Shown here piece after piece: positions 10,523-20,777 of a stretch of 64,000 nucleotides of DNA (position 1 is the first letter of the stretch; each line of letters starts with the position of its first letter). Origin of the DNA: Balneolaceae bacterium (GTDB lineage Bacteria > Bacteroidota > Rhodothermia > Balneolales > Balneolaceae); assembly GCA_034521445.1 (NCBI GenBank), contig JAXHMM010000006.1, positions 248,001 to 312,000 of the forward strand. The letters run 5' to 3'. The notes beneath the pieces are model-generated. The model saw only the letters and a list, made by a program, of their open reading frames with translations, searched no databases and was not told where the DNA came from. The translations under genes were made by a program, and so were the position numbers.

Positions 10523-13435
10523 TCAGAAACGGAAAACCAGGCCGAAACGGTCTCTGGAAGGCTCATAGCCAATACCAAGGCCCACGTCCAGGGAGAGATT
10601 GGAAAGACGGAATTTTGTATGCAGCTCAATTCCCACTACCGACTGCGCTTGGGAAAGTCCACCGTTGGAAGGATCGAAAACCGTATCGCTGAAGGCTGCC
10701 AGATAGATATTTTCAAGGTAGAGAGGAAGTAAAAATCCCCCGTTGTCGGGATAAAAGAGTGGGATGGTATAGCGACTCTCCAGGCTGACCAGGTTGGAGG
10801 CGAGGGGAAGTACAGGATCTGCAAAGGCTTGGGAAACCACGGACTGTGTATCGAATACGGGAGCCGTCTGGGTGAGCAGCTGAATGCCCAGCCGGAGGGA
10901 TTGGTTGAAGCGGCGAAGGGGTGACACCCATGTATTGATGCCGGCGCGCAGTGCGGTTGGACGGTTGAAATTAAGTTGAAACTGCTCGCCCAGGGTGCTG
11001 ATCACCGTATGGTCTCCGGAAAAATAGTGTTCCAGCTGCCCGTATAACTGAACTCCGCTGTTGGGTTGAAGGTCGCGGCTGTTTTGCTGCAGGCGATAGT
11101 TGAGAACGGCGTAAAGTCGGCCGATGGGAATATTGGCAAAGTCAGAAGCGGCGTCACCGGCGTGGTGGAGCTCGAAATAGCGTATTTGTGAGCGTGAAAG
11201 CTCGGGCCGCAGGGTAAGGGAACTGAAAAAGACGTTGTTCTCAAGCGTCCAGCGGAAAGGAAAGGCCAGGGAAAAATCACGCTGCTCACGCACCATGCTA
11301 CGGACTACGGTATCCTGTTGAGTAACAAAGCGGAAGTCGCGATAGGAAGGCGTGCTGGATATACTGGCTTCAAAACCAGGAAAAAAGCGGGAGTTGCGGT
11401 AGGTCAGATCGTACCAGAAACGATCTTGTACCTGGGTCAGGTCCAGACCATAAGACTGCTGCTGGAGCAGATCACTGCTGTGCAGGGAGATGCCGATGCG
11501 GTAGACATCTCGGTTGGAAACTTCTTCCACGTAGGGAAGAAGCAGGCGGGGACGCAGCCATTCCATTCCCACCTTGTAGTCCCCTTCTTCCCAGCCTGTG
11601 GTGTCGGCGGTCGATCCCGCAGGGGGGCGGGTCATGCGTTCTATTACAGAGGGTCCTGCCTGCCATATATCTTCGGGAAGCGTGGGATAACTGGTCCCTG
11701 AACTGCGCTCCATAAGGGCTGGAAGGTGTTCGCTTCCTTCCTGAACAACATAGGCTATACGGTCCCCGGAAGGACTGTAGGAACCCTCGAATACGTTGCT
11801 TCGTGTACTGGTGAGTTGCCGCACCGACGCCCCGTCCAGGCGGTATTCATAAAGCTGCAGGCTGCCGTCACGGTCTGAGCTGAAAAGCAGATATTTGCCG
11901 GAAGGATGCCACTCGGGATCAAATACGGAGCCGTTTTCGAAAGCGATGTCAGGTTGCTTCGGCAGATTGCCGGGGAGATTGGCGGTATCCACAATCCATA
12001 GTCCCTGGACGCCGCGGCGGTTGACGATCAGGGCCAGGCGGTCCGAGCCGACTGGAGATGCAGCTAGGTCTGTCACACGCGCATTACCGATGTCAAGCAG
12101 AGGAGTGGGCTGGCCGCTAGCAGGATCGAAACGAACAAGGCGTGTGGAGCTATCTATGTTCTGCAGCGCATAGATGTCATTTTCTGCAAAGACGGGCGAG
12201 AAGAGGCCGAGGTTTCTGCTGAGGAAGCGGTGTCTGCCGGCGTCTTTCTCCCAGAGGGCAAGGTCGGCGCGGAAAGCATTGTCATAGCGTGCGCTGGGAC
12301 GGTGAACCGCGAAAATAAGCTGTTTGGCATCCGGGGAGAGATCAAAATGATAGTCGGAGACGCTGCCGGTAGTTGTCAGCCTCGTCATATCACCGCTGGA
12401 CAGCCGGTATTGATAGAATCCAGAGCGGCTGTTGTAGGAGGAGAGATGAAAAACCAGGGTGGAGTCGTTTGCCCACTGGGGTTGCCGCGCAGAGATGCCC
12501 CTGTAGGTCAGGCCCGGCAAGATTTCGGGCGTCGTATGCGCGGTTGCGCCGGTGGAGGATGGAGTACTTGACAGGGTGTCATTCCAGGCCTCTTCAAAGC
12601 GGTTATGCAGCCGGGAAGGCCAGAAACCCGTGGTGTGGCGCAGGGCCCAGCCGTAGCCCAGAAAAGGGAAGCGGACATAGAAGTCGAGGGCCCGGCGGGT
12701 GATATCTTCTCCAAATTCCTGATGCAGCCAGGACGTAAAGATGCCGCCTCCTATGTAGTGGCGGTTGTAGGGACGGGTATAGGAAGAGGTTTGTACCATC
12801 TGTCCCATACTCCAGGCAGCTTCTCCCCCGTGGAGGGCGCGGTAGGGACCGGTAAACCAGGCGTAGCCGCCTCTTCCTCCTCCCGGCAGCACCCCGGTAC
12901 TCTCATGGTGCACGGCGATGCCCTCATTGATGCCCGAGGGAATGGCCCCGTGGAAGGAACGTCCCAGGTCGGGGGCAAAAAAACCCACAATGGAGGGAAG
13001 AGTGAATCCCCCCAGATTGCTGTACTGCAGAGCATGAACCAGCTCGTGGGGCACCACCGCCTCCAGCCAGCTGCCCGACCGGGGATTGATGGTCTTGCCG
13101 GCGGCGGGTGCCAGGTCAATTTCAGAGCGGAAATGAAGAGAGGTGACGAACCCGTTGGAGCGGTCGTTGTATCCCCGAAGCACCACGGGGAAGTTGTGAA
13201 GCTCGCCGCCTACCAGCGAACGGACCTCCCCGTACTGCGCCTCCAGCAGTCGTCCCGTGGCAAGGGCGGCTGAGTCCGAACCCGCGGGATAGACGATGCG
13301 GAAGTGGTTGGTGGAGAGCTCCTGCCATGCCTGGTTGGGGGGACGGTATTCCACAGGATAGAACTGGGCCTGTGCTGACATACAAACCGCAAGCAGAAAT
13401 ACACCGGCCAGAAACCATTGTTTCCCGTTACCCAT
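10523..13435 (-). CDS. Peptidase-MA / TolB-propeller / outer-membrane-barrel protein
   Basis: A 970-residue exported protein with a signal peptide (AVCMSAQAQ, cut near 24). The gluzincin-like metallopeptidase domain has HELVH at residues 130-134 and a downstream NEG at 170-172 that could give the third zinc ligand. Residues about 310-640 carry WD40-like/TolB propeller repeats (LSPDAKQLIFA, WHPSGKYLLFSSDRDGSLQLY, YSPSGDRIAYV). The last 300 residues alternate in the manner of a surface-antigen/BamA-type beta-barrel and end in an aromatic residue (VFRF). This architecture would anchor the propeller and protease at the outer membrane. Its start overlaps the end of the upstream transporter gene by 8 bases, so the two are in one operon. 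Substrates unknown. Confidence 0.8.
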   Translation of the reverse strand: MGNGKQWFLAGVFLLAVCMSAQAQFYPVEYRPPNQAWQELSTNHFRIVYPAGSDSAALATGRLLEAQYGEVRSLVGGELHNFPVVLRGYNDRSNGFVTSLHFRSEIDLAPAAGKTINPRSGSWLEAVVPHELVHALQYSNLGGFTLPSIVGFFAPDLGRSFHGAIPSGINEGIAVHHESTGVLPGGGRGGYAWFTGPYRALHGGEAAWSMGQMVQTSSYTRPYNRHYIGGGIFTSWLHQEFGEDITRRALDFYVRFPFLGYGWALRHTTGFWPSRLHNRFEEAWNDTLSSTPSSTGATAHTTPEILPGLTYRGISARQPQWANDSTLVFHLSSYNSRSGFYQYRLSSGDMTRLTTTGSVSDYHFDLSPDAKQLIFAVHRPSARYDNAFRADLALWEKDAGRHRFLSRNLGLFSPVFAENDIYALQNIDSSTRLVRFDPASGQPTPLLDIGNARVTDLAASPVGSDRLALIVNRRGVQGLWIVDTANLPGNLPKQPDIAFENGSVFDPEWHPSGKYLLFSSDRDGSLQLYEYRLDGASVRQLTSTRSNVFEGSYSPSGDRIAYVVQEGSEHLPALMERSSGTSYPTLPEDIWQAGPSVIERMTRPPAGSTADTTGWEEGDYKVGMEWLRPRLLLPYVEEVSNRDVYRIGISLHSSDLLQQQSYGLDLTQVQDRFWYDLTYRNSRFFPGFEASISSTPSYRDFRFVTQQDTVVRSMVREQRDFSLAFPFRWTLENNVFFSSLTLRPELSRSQIRYFELHHAGDAASDFANIPIGRLYAVLNYRLQQNSRDLQPNSGVQLYGQLEHYFSGDHTVISTLGEQFQLNFNRPTALRAGINTWVSPLRRFNQSLRLGIQLLTQTAPVFDTQSVVSQAFADPVLPLASNLVSLESRYTIPLFYPDNGGFLLPLYLENIYLAAFSDTVFDPSNGGLSQAQSVVGIELHTKFRLSNLSLDVGLGIGYEPSRDRFGLVFRF

Positions 13436-14705
13436 AGGTAAGTCTCCAGTATATGAAAAGAAGTGCGAACCCGGTCAGGAAGGCCATGCCTCCCCAGCTT
13501 AGCCACCGGAGCCACGGCCTGGGGACGCAGGCGTCGGGCATGTGGGGTGCGTGAACCAGCCGGTAGTTGATCCAGGCCAGCACCGGCGCGGTGAGAAAGG
13601 AAAGGGTGGTGGCCAGGTCCACCAGCAGTGTAAACTGTTCGCCCATGAACCAGAGTACGCCCAGGCTGAGCAGGGGAACGCCCACCAGCAGGAGTCGGTA
13701 GAGGGGGAGGTTGTCGCGGTCGCGGAAGGTGTCGGGCCACATCACCTCCAGGATACGGCGGGAGACGCGCGGATAGGCGTCGGTAACGGTCAGGGTGGTG
13801 CTGAACATGGTGGTGAAGGCACATATGACAATCACCGGGTAGGCCCAGGCGCCCAGGTTGGTGGTGTAGAGTGAGAGAAGCTGGGAGGCGAAGGCCGTGC
13901 CGCTTGAGGCGTAGTCCTCCCCGCTGCCGTACATGACCAGGGCGCCCAGCAGCAGGAAGCCGAGGGCCAGTACGGCGGCCCCCAGGTAGCCGATGTTGAA
14001 ATCGAGCAGGCTTTCGCGCAGCTTGGGCCTGTAGGAGGTCTGCTTCGCACGCTCGAGCGTCCAGAGCGAATGCCAGGCCGCTGCGTCGATGGGGATGGGC
14101 ATCCAGCCCATCAGGGCGATGAGAAAGGAGATCCCGGCTATGTTCCAGAGGGAGGGAGCCGCTATCGGAGTTGTCGCTGCCTGACCGCCCTGCCACAGGG
14201 CCGCCCCTAGGGCAAGCAGGGTGGAACCGGCGAGAACCACCATGATGAGCTTTACGGAGCCGTCCAGAGCCGAATAGCGCCCCGACAGCAGCAGGACGAT
14301 GCAGATGCCCAGCAGGATAGCGCTCCAAAGCAGGGGAGTAAGGGCCAGGCCGGTCAATTCGGCCGCCAGCACCGCAGCCACGACCGTCACGGCGGCTTGC
14401 ACAGCAAACATGGTACCCAGGGTGAAGAGCGCGAAAATCCAGATGGCCCAACGGCCCAGGCGCCGGTAGCCTTCAATCATGCTCTCGCCGGTGGCAATGG
14501 CGTAGCGGGGCCCGAATTCCAGAAAGGGATATTTGAAAAAATTGGCTAAAACCACCGCCCAGATGAGCGCATAGCCGTAGGTAGCCCCGGCGCGGGTGGA
14601 TTGCACCAGGTGGGAGACGCCGATGGCGGCGGCCGCCATCAGAAGGCCGGGGCCAAGGCTTTGCCTTATCCCCTCCCACCTGTTCTGAGTGCTGTCATTG
14701 TCCAT
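13428..14705 (-). CDS. Nramp-like (SLC11) membrane transporter, divergent metal site
   Basis: A 425-residue protein with about 11 membrane helices and the Nramp framework: GPGLLMAAAAIG at the start of helix 1, then RAGATYGYALIWAVVLANFFKYP, and LMGWMPIPIDAAAWHSLW in helix 6. Canonical members bind metal through DPGN in helix 1 and MPH in helix 6. Here the first is GVSH and the second MPI, so the usual metal ligands are missing. It may carry a different cation, or couple differently, rather than move manganese or iron. It sits upstream of, and overlaps by 8 bases, the peptidase/propeller/barrel gene. Membrane topology and family are clear; substrate is not. Confidence 0.82.
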   Translation of the reverse strand: MDNDSTQNRWEGIRQSLGPGLLMAAAAIGVSHLVQSTRAGATYGYALIWAVVLANFFKYPFLEFGPRYAIATGESMIEGYRRLGRWAIWIFALFTLGTMFAVQAAVTVVAAVLAAELTGLALTPLLWSAILLGICIVLLLSGRYSALDGSVKLIMVVLAGSTLLALGAALWQGGQAATTPIAAPSLWNIAGISFLIALMGWMPIPIDAAAWHSLWTLERAKQTSYRPKLRESLLDFNIGYLGAAVLALGFLLLGALVMYGSGEDYASSGTAFASQLLSLYTTNLGAWAYPVIVICAFTTMFSTTLTVTDAYPRVSRRILEVMWPDTFRDRDNLPLYRLLLVGVPLLSLGVLWFMGEQFTLLVDLATTLSFLTAPVLAWINYRLVHAPHMPDACVPRPWLRWLSWGGMAFLTGFALLFIYWRLTYG

Positions 14706-14863
14706 CGGAGGTCATGATTTAGAACCGGCTCCGGATTATATACACAATTTGGCCGCGAAATTAAACTTGTAAAATAGAGGGTGCAACGGGTGAATCTTCG
14801 GTCCGATCCTATTGTTAACCGATAAACCGATGACGTAAATATCAAGAAGCATAGGAGGATACC

Positions 14864-15997
14864 ATGATTACACGTTCGACCATCCTGGAGCTGATCGAAC
14901 AGGCCCAAAACCCCTCGGTCTCCATATTTCTGCCAACCCATGAGCGGGGTGAGGAGGTGCAGCAGGACCCTATACGACTGAAAAACCAGCTGAAGGAGGC
15001 TGAACAGCAGCTCGTCTCCCTGGATATGGGTGAACGGGACATCAAGGAGCTGTTGAAGCCTGCCCGCGATCTCCTGGACCGTCCCCTCTTCTGGCAGCAT
15101 GGCGACCGCGGACTCGCTATTTTCCTGACGGAGTCCGGCTCCCGGCATTTCAGGGTGCCCCTCGACGTGCCCGAGCAGGTCTATGCGGGATCCCGTTTTA
15201 TGGTCACTCCCCTGCTGCCCATGATCGCCCTGGACGGTTCGTTCTGCGTGCTGGGCATCAGCCAGAAAAAAATCCGCCTGCTGAGAGCCACGCGGGACAA
15301 GGTCCGCACCATCGCCCTGGAGGAGGCGCCCACGAGTATGGAAGAGTTTAAAAAGTACGATCTGGAGGAGAAGAGCCTCTCGTCAGCCTCGGGTCGGGGG
15401 GGACAGAAGTCAATGTTTCACGGGTGGGGGGATGCCTCCGTGGAAAGCCATTACGTTGAGAACTATCTTAAACAGGTCGAGAATGAAGTAACCACACAGA
15501 TGCGTCAGCGCAACGATCCCCTGGTACTGGCCGGGGTTAAGGAGGCTGTGGCCCTCTACCGCAAGGTTAATCACTACAGCCGGGTTATGGACCGCGCCCT
15601 GGAGAACAATCCCGATCCCTGGAGCGATGAGGATCTGCGGGACCGGGCCTGGAAGATTATCAGGGAGTATTTTCTGCAGGACATGTACAACGATCTCTCC
15701 CGGTACAACGACCTGAAGGGAAGCGATCGGCAGTCGGACAACCTGGGCCGCATAGTCGAGTCCTCCCACTATGGGAAGGTTGATACCCTGTTCATCGCGA
15801 AGGGCGAGCAGAGCTGGGGCCGCTTTGACTCCGGACGCGATGTAGTGCACCGTGCCGAAGGTCCGGGTGACGGCGTCTATGACCTGATCAACGAGTCCGC
15901 CATCCAAACCCTTACGCAGGGCGGCGATGTCTACGCACTGGATCGCGGGGAGATGCCCGACGGGGCGTCTGTTGCGGCCATCTACCGCTACGGCTAG
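14864..15997 (+). CDS. Bacterial archaeo-eukaryotic release-factor-like (baeRF) protein
   Basis: A 377-residue soluble protein with the general layout of baeRF family members, which resemble eRF1/aRF1 and are thought to act on ribosomes under stress. The N-terminal part starts [23 protein letters not shown], a common opening in this group. A middle segment [21 protein letters not shown] follows. The C-terminal part [18 protein letters not shown], then [18 protein letters not shown], matches the eRF1 domain-3 type fold. A strong AGGAGG lies 8 bases before the ATG. It is convergent with metK and the stops overlap by four bases. The molecular function is inferred from the family only. Confidence 0.68.
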   Translation: MITRSTILELIEQAQNPSVSIFLPTHERGEEVQQDPIRLKNQLKEAEQQLVSLDMGERDIKELLKPARDLLDRPLFWQHGDRGLAIFLTESGSRHFRVPLDVPEQVYAGSRFMVTPLLPMIALDGSFCVLGISQKKIRLLRATRDKVRTIALEEAPTSMEEFKKYDLEEKSLSSASGRGGQKSMFHGWGDASVESHYVENYLKQVENEVTTQMRQRNDPLVLAGVKEAVALYRKVNHYSRVMDRALENNPDPWSDEDLRDRAWKIIREYFLQDMYNDLSRYNDLKGSDRQSDNLGRIVESSHYGKVDTLFIAKGEQSWGRFDSGRDVVHRAEGPGDGVYDLINESAIQTLTQGGDVYALDRGEMPDGASVAAIYRYG

Positions 15998-17142
15998 AGC
16001 GCGTTCTCAATCTTGTCGGTATAGTTCAGTTTCTCCCAGGGGAAGTGTTCCCGACCGAAGTGCCCGTAGGCCGCTGTCTCGCGGTAGATGGGCTGCTTCA
16101 GGTTGAAGCGGTCGATGATGCCGGTCGGCGTGCAGTCAAAGGTCTGCTGAATGGCTTGAGCCAGCCGTGTGTCCTCCACCTTCCCGGTACCGTAGGTATT
16201 GACGTTGATGGAGACCGGTTCGGCAATGCCAATAGCGTAGGCGAGTTGAATAAGGCACTCGTTGGCCAGTTCAGCCGCCACCACATTTTTGGCAATATGC
16301 CGGGCGGCGTAGGCAGCGCTGCGATCCACCTTGCTGGGATCCTTGCCCGAAAAGGCTCCGCCCCCGTGTCCCCCTCGTCCCCCGTAGGTGTCAACGATGA
16401 TTTTTCGGCCCGTCAGTCCGGTGTCGCCATGGGGGCCCCCGATGACAAATTTGCCCGTGGGGTTGACGTGGAGGATGGTGTTCGGATCGATGAGGCTGCC
16501 GGGAATTACCTCAGGAATGAGATGCTTCTCCAGGTCCTCCTTGATCCGAGGCTGGTCGGCATCGGCGTCGTGCTGTGTGGAAATTACGATGGTATCGATG
16601 CGTTCCGGCCGTCCCTCACGGTCGTACTCCACGGTCACCTGGCTCTTGCTGTCTGGTCCCAGGTAGGGCATGAGCGCGGTTTTCTTGCGAATGTGGGCCA
16701 GCTTCCGAAGAAGGTCGTGGGCGTACTGCAGCGTCATGGGCATGTAGGTATCGGTCTCCCGGCAGGCATAGCCGAACATCATGCCCTGGTCGCCCGCCCC
16801 CATCTGCTTCTGCTCGCCCTCGTCAACGCCCTGTGCAATGTCGGGGCTCTGCTGGTGGATGGTGGTCAGCACACCACACGATTCCGAATCGAATCGGTAG
16901 GAATTCTTGGTATAGCCGATGTCGCGAATCACCTCCCGCGCGATCTCCTGCACGTCCACGTAGGCTTCGGTGGTCACCTCGCCTGAAATGACGGCCAGCC
17001 CGGTGGTCACCAGGGTCTCTACGGCCACCCGGGAGTCGGCGTCCTGCGAGAGCATGGCGTCGAGGATGGCGTCGGAAATCTGATCGGATACCTTGTCCGG
17101 GTGTCCCTCGGAAACCGATTCGGAGGTGAAGAGTCGTTTCAT
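15994..17142 (-). CDS. metK: S-adenosylmethionine synthetase
   Basis: A 382-residue enzyme making S-adenosylmethionine from methionine and ATP in the cytoplasm. The visible signatures are [25 protein letters not shown] at the N-terminus, [12 protein letters not shown] (substrate loop) at about 115-126, and [28 protein letters not shown] near residue 255 (P-loop-like motif with metal ligands). The length is standard. The 113-base gap to ruvB upstream shows no SAM-responsive riboswitch fold that I can recognise. ruvB lies upstream on the same strand. SAM supply would serve methylation, and QueA elsewhere in the window also uses it. Confidence 0.97.
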   Translation of the reverse strand: MKRLFTSESVSEGHPDKVSDQISDAILDAMLSQDADSRVAVETLVTTGLAVISGEVTTEAYVDVQEIAREVIRDIGYTKNSYRFDSESCGVLTTIHQQSPDIAQGVDEGEQKQMGAGDQGMMFGYACRETDTYMPMTLQYAHDLLRKLAHIRKKTALMPYLGPDSKSQVTVEYDREGRPERIDTIVISTQHDADADQPRIKEDLEKHLIPEVIPGSLIDPNTILHVNPTGKFVIGGPHGDTGLTGRKIIVDTYGGRGGHGGGAFSGKDPSKVDRSAAYAARHIAKNVVAAELANECLIQLAYAIGIAEPVSINVNTYGTGKVEDTRLAQAIQQTFDCTPTGIIDRFNLKQPIYRETAAYGHFGREHFPWEKLNYTDKIENAL

Positions 17143-17255
17143 GGTGCGGTTATGCTCTGTGTGTTTGAAATCAAATGAGCAGAGAAGCTAAGAAAAAAGG
17201 AGAAGAGATCACACCATTCGGCCCGTACCGGGAGGGGGTGCGAAAGTGAGGGTGA

Positions 17256-18269
17256 TCAGCCGAAAAGGTCGTTTTCGTTCTTCTTGGGGTCCACCCCAAG
17301 GTATTCGAATGCCCTGCGGGTAGCTACGCGACCCTTGGGTGTGCGCTGCAGGAAGCCCTCCTTGATGAGGAAGGGTTCGTAGACCTCCTCGATGGTGCCC
17401 TTGTCCTCGCCTACGGCCACGCCCAGTGTGCCCAGACCGACGGGTCCCCCGGCGTAGTTTTCGATGATGGCCTTCAGGATGCGAATGTCCATCTCATCCA
17501 GCCCGTTCTGGTCAACATCCAACGCGTTCAGCGCCTTGTCGGCGATCCCGTCGGTAATGGTGTCCATTTCCTCCACCTGCGCGAAGTCGCGGGTGCGCCG
17601 CAGCAGCTTGTTGACGATGCGGGGCGTGCCCCGGCTGCGACGGGCGATTTCGTGGGCGCCCGTATCGGTGATGCCCATATTGAGAATATGGGCGGTGCGC
17701 AGGGCGATGCGCTGGAGAAGCTCCACGTCGTAGTAGTCCAGGCGCATGTCAATTCCGAAACGCGCTCTCAGAGGAGCCGTAAGTAGCCCCTTGCGGGTGG
17801 TGGCCCCCACCAGGGTGAAGCGGTTCAGCTCGATCTGAATGCTGCGGGCGTTGGGTCCGGAGTCGATGACGATGTCAAGCCTATAATCTTCCATGGCCGA
17901 GTAGAGGTACTCCTCCACGACCGGATTGAGGCGGTGAATTTCGTCGATGAAGATCACGTCGCCTTCCTCAAGGCTGGTGAGCATGCCCGCCAGGTCGCCC
18001 GCTTTCTCCAGTACGGGTCCGGTAGTGGGGCGTATCTGTACGCCCATCTCGTTGGCGATTATATGGGCCAGGGTCGTTTTGCCGAGGCCCGGAGGACCCG
18101 AGAGAATGACGTGGTCAAGGGCCTCCCCGCGTTTGCGGGCCGCTTCGATGAACACAGAGAGGTTGCGAACCGCCTTTCGCTGACCGATGAACTCCTCCAT
18201 GCTGGAGGGCCGTACCGTCCGTTCAAAGGCCTCGTCGTTCTTTTCGGCGTCGAGCAATGGATTCTGCAC
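17256..18269 (-). CDS. ruvB: Holliday junction branch-migration ATPase RuvB
   Basis: The hexameric AAA+ motor that drives Holliday junction migration with RuvA. Walker A is GPPGLGKTT, Walker B IFIDEIHR; the sensor region is [24 protein letters not shown], and the C-terminal winged helix contains [17 protein letters not shown]. The segment [14 protein letters not shown] is the usual N-terminal motif, so the first in-frame ATG (18200) is too late. I start at a GTG giving 337 residues, the normal family length; a TTG at 18314 is also possible. ruvA and ruvC are not neighbours. metK follows on the same strand after 113 bases. Confidence 0.95.
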   Translation of the reverse strand: MQNPLLDAEKNDEAFERTVRPSSMEEFIGQRKAVRNLSVFIEAARKRGEALDHVILSGPPGLGKTTLAHIIANEMGVQIRPTTGPVLEKAGDLAGMLTSLEEGDVIFIDEIHRLNPVVEEYLYSAMEDYRLDIVIDSGPNARSIQIELNRFTLVGATTRKGLLTAPLRARFGIDMRLDYYDVELLQRIALRTAHILNMGITDTGAHEIARRSRGTPRIVNKLLRRTRDFAQVEEMDTITDGIADKALNALDVDQNGLDEMDIRILKAIIENYAGGPVGLGTLGVAVGEDKGTIEEVYEPFLIKEGFLQRTPKGRVATRRAFEYLGVDPKKNENDLFG

Positions 18270-18357
18270 GGCGGTTGGGATGTGGAATGATCGGGTAGTG
18301 CCTGCCGCTGGCAAAGTAACTTATTCTGCAGGAATTTCGAAGGGCGATTGGCCGGAC

Positions 18358-19146
18358 CTAGTCTCCTGAAGGCAGCTGTTCCAGCAGGCGTCGGGCGGGT
18401 CCCTCATAGGGTCCCTGGAGGGAGGCAGCCTGCTCCAGGGCCTCGCGGGCTTCGGCGGTGCGCTCGGTGCGCAGCAAGGTGTTGCCCAGGAACCACCAGG
18501 CTTTTTCCCGAACGAGGGCGGGTCCCTCTTCGTTGGAGGCGGCGGCGTGAAAGGCGCTGTCTGCAGGTGCAAACCGTCCGGCATTATATTCGAGAATGCC
18601 GATATTCAGGTGGGCACGCGCCGCGTCGGCCTCCCCATTTCGGTCCCGCGCCAGGTCGGAGAAAAGACGAAGGGCTTCACCGCGATTGCCCAGCACCAGG
18701 GCATGGTAGCCTGCGTTGAGCAGGGAGTCGGCAGTGCCGAGATCTCCTTCTCCGCGGGTGACCGTGGGAAGGGCAAGCTCGGTGCGTGTGTCAATCTGAG
18801 TCAGTGCCAGCTGCCCGGGCTCGGGCTGCTGCGGAAGTCCCCAATAAAGATAGGCCAGCGTTGCGATCAGCACCGCGGCGGCGGCCGCGACGCGACCCCA
18901 GCGGCCGCTGAGCAGGTGAATGGAGGTGCTTCCGCGGTCTGCGATCTCCCCGTCTCGCCTGTCGCCCTCCACCCTGTTACGGCCGCGGACCAGGTCGCGC
19001 ACGGCCAGTTCGGTTTCCAGGTAGTCAATGTAGTCGGGCTTCTGCAGCAGTTCCGCCCACAGTTCATCCTCCTGATCATCAGAGAGCGTGCCCTTGACGT
19101 AGGCGTCGATTTTGCGGATGAGTGCTATTTCTCTCGATTCATTCAT
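18358..19146 (-). CDS. Single-pass membrane TPR protein, probable anti-sigma-like partner
   Basis: A 262-residue protein from the ATG at 19146. The N-terminal cytoplasmic part of about 80 residues starts MNESREIALIRKIDAYVKG and contains DDQEDELWAELLQ, the style of an anti-sigma domain. One membrane helix follows at about 84-103 (VAAAAAVLIATLAYLYWGL), then a periplasmic part with TPR-like helix pairs (LLNAGYHALVLGNRGEALRLF; AHLNIGILEYNAGRFAPADSAF; AWWFLGNTLLRTERTAEAREAL). It follows an ECF-like sigma gene by 115 bases on the same strand. That order and topology suggest a membrane protein controlling the sigma factor. The sequence has no recognised zinc anti-sigma motif, so the regulatory role is inferred. 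Confidence 0.65.
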   Translation of the reverse strand: MNESREIALIRKIDAYVKGTLSDDQEDELWAELLQKPDYIDYLETELAVRDLVRGRNRVEGDRRDGEIADRGSTSIHLLSGRWGRVAAAAAVLIATLAYLYWGLPQQPEPGQLALTQIDTRTELALPTVTRGEGDLGTADSLLNAGYHALVLGNRGEALRLFSDLARDRNGEADAARAHLNIGILEYNAGRFAPADSAFHAAASNEEGPALVREKAWWFLGNTLLRTERTAEAREALEQAASLQGPYEGPARRLLEQLPSGD

Positions 19147-19261
19147 GGTGTTCGGGAGCTGTGATCTTCGGTACAGGGAGACGGGCAGTCCATGTGTACA
19201 CGATCCCGCCCTCTTTTGGGCCCTATCAATGGTATGACCGTTGCGAAGATCATTCCTTACA

Positions 19262-19807
19262 CTATAATTTACTTTTTTTATCGATACAGCGATTGAGCTG
19301 CTTGATAATGCGGTGTTTCCGTATCCAGGCGTTGTTGACGCTGATCCTAAAGTGATCGGCCACGGTCGGTCCGTCGGTGTCGGGATTCTCGAACCAGTAG
19401 TCGATGAATTCGCGGTATTCCTCCTTAAGTTCGTCCATGCAGCGCTCCAGAATTTCGAAACGTTCCCTGTTTTCCAGCGCGGCCAGCTGCCCGGGAGCAT
19501 GGTATGACGTGTCGGGCACCTCATCGTAGGGCCGCTCGCGCCTGCGGCTTATCATTTTCAGGTACTGGTTGCGGCAGGTGGTGATCAGGTAGGAGAAAAC
19601 CTGTTGCGGGTTGCGGATGCGCCCCTCACGGATGGCGTTGACCGTTACCAGGAGGGACTCCTGCACACAGTCGAGCGCATCTTCCCGCTGGGCGTTCATA
19701 TGCACATAGAGATAGCGAAGCAGGCGCGGACGTATCTCCTGCAGGAGCCTGTTTGTGTTCTCCCGGTCGTTTTCCTCAAGGGCCTGTACGAGTTCCGAGT
19801 AATCCAT
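19262..19807 (-). CDS. ECF-type RNA polymerase sigma factor
   Basis: A 181-residue sigma-70 family protein. Region 2 is LLRYLYVHMNAQREDALDCVQESLLVTV with a downstream FSYLITTCRNQYLKMISRRR segment. Region 4 is in the C-terminal third (ERCMDELKEEYREFIDYWF, then GPTVADHFRISVNNAWIRKHRIIKQL). Region 3 is absent, as in ECF factors. I use the ATG at 19807 (MDYSELVQAL); the frame also allows a TTG 15 codons earlier. The membrane TPR protein downstream is the likely controlling partner. Region 4 is unusual in that it ends with KKSKL close after the recognition helix. Confidence 0.82.
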   Translation of the reverse strand: MDYSELVQALEENDRENTNRLLQEIRPRLLRYLYVHMNAQREDALDCVQESLLVTVNAIREGRIRNPQQVFSYLITTCRNQYLKMISRRRERPYDEVPDTSYHAPGQLAALENRERFEILERCMDELKEEYREFIDYWFENPDTDGPTVADHFRISVNNAWIRKHRIIKQLNRCIDKKSKL

Positions 19808-20003
19808 TTCGCCAATGCGTTGCGGTGCGTCCCCTGTTTTTGGTCCCGACAACTTAAAAAAACTCTAATATATTTAAACAACTATTTGCACACTCTTCCC
19901 CGGCGCGGGGCAGATTCTGCTACTATTAGACTTGATTATTTTGTTACTTTATTGCTGTAAAACGGAGGTGGCATACCCCAAACGTGCATTCCTGGCGCCT
20001 AAC

Positions 20004-20762
20004 ATGTACCGAGTTCGGCTGAAAAATTTTGAGGGTCCCCTGGACCTCCTGCTCTTCTTTATCAAGCGGGACGAGCTTGATATTTACAACATTCCTGTCT
20101 CCTATATTACCGGCGAATTTCTGGATTACATCCGTATGCTGGAAGAGCTGGACCTGGACGTGGCCAGCGAGTTCATCCTCATGGCCAGCATGCTCATGTC
20201 CATCAAGGCCCGGATGATGCTTCCACATGAGGGCGAGGAGGAAGTCATGGACGAGCACGATCCCCGCTACGAGCTTGTCCAGCGGCTGCTGGAGTACAAG
20301 CGCTATAAGGAGATGGGCGGGAAGATGTCCGGCATGGAAGAAGAGGCCAGGAAGGCACATTACCGCGGCTATCACGAAGTGGACCGGGTCGAGAAGCAGG
20401 CCTCGGGAGAGGCGCTGAAGAATGTGACCATGTTCGACCTGATGGCGGCCTTTAACAAGGTGCTCAACGACCTGAAGGAGAAAAAGAGCCTCCACCACGT
20501 GGAAAAGATCGAGGTGACCGTGGAGGAGCAGGCCGAGTGGGTGCTGGAGCACCTGCAGCAGCAGGGACGCACCTCTTTTCTGGACATGGCCCGCAAGCTG
20601 GGTTCGCGAATCTATATTGTGATCACCTTCCTGGCTGTCCTGGAAATGCTCAAGGAGCGCCAGATCAACCTCTACATCGAGGACGAGGATCCCACCCATT
20701 TCTATCTTGACCTGAAACCTGTGGACGAGATCATCGGCTCGGACCAGGGCATTATTTCCTAA
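20004..20762 (+). CDS. scpA: Segregation and condensation protein A
   Basis: A 252-residue kleisin that bridges the SMC heads in the chromosome condensin complex with ScpB. The N-terminus MYRVRLKNFEGPLDLLLFFI with KRDELDIYNIPVSYIT is highly characteristic. ELDLDVASEFILMASMLMSIKARMMLP follows, and the C-terminal winged helix is RTSFLDMARKLGSRIYIVITFLAVLEMLKERQI. The open frame extends 24 codons upstream without family resemblance, so I start at 20004. scpB and smc are not in the window. An M28 peptidase gene begins 15 bases after the stop. Confidence 0.94.
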   Translation: MYRVRLKNFEGPLDLLLFFIKRDELDIYNIPVSYITGEFLDYIRMLEELDLDVASEFILMASMLMSIKARMMLPHEGEEEVMDEHDPRYELVQRLLEYKRYKEMGGKMSGMEEEARKAHYRGYHEVDRVEKQASGEALKNVTMFDLMAAFNKVLNDLKEKKSLHHVEKIEVTVEEQAEWVLEHLQQQGRTSFLDMARKLGSRIYIVITFLAVLEMLKERQINLYIEDEDPTHFYLDLKPVDEIIGSDQGIIS

Positions 20763-20777
20763 ATACTTTTTCCAGCC

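Noticed and set aside
13210-14451. A 413-codon open frame on the minus strand in another phase over the Nramp-like gene
   Set aside because: The Nramp-like frame has clear membrane helices and family motifs; this one is Arg/Pro/His-rich and without motifs.
17143-17255. Possible SAM riboswitch before metK
   Set aside because: The 113-base gap shows no conserved riboswitch core or terminator pair, and is short for a SAM-I element.
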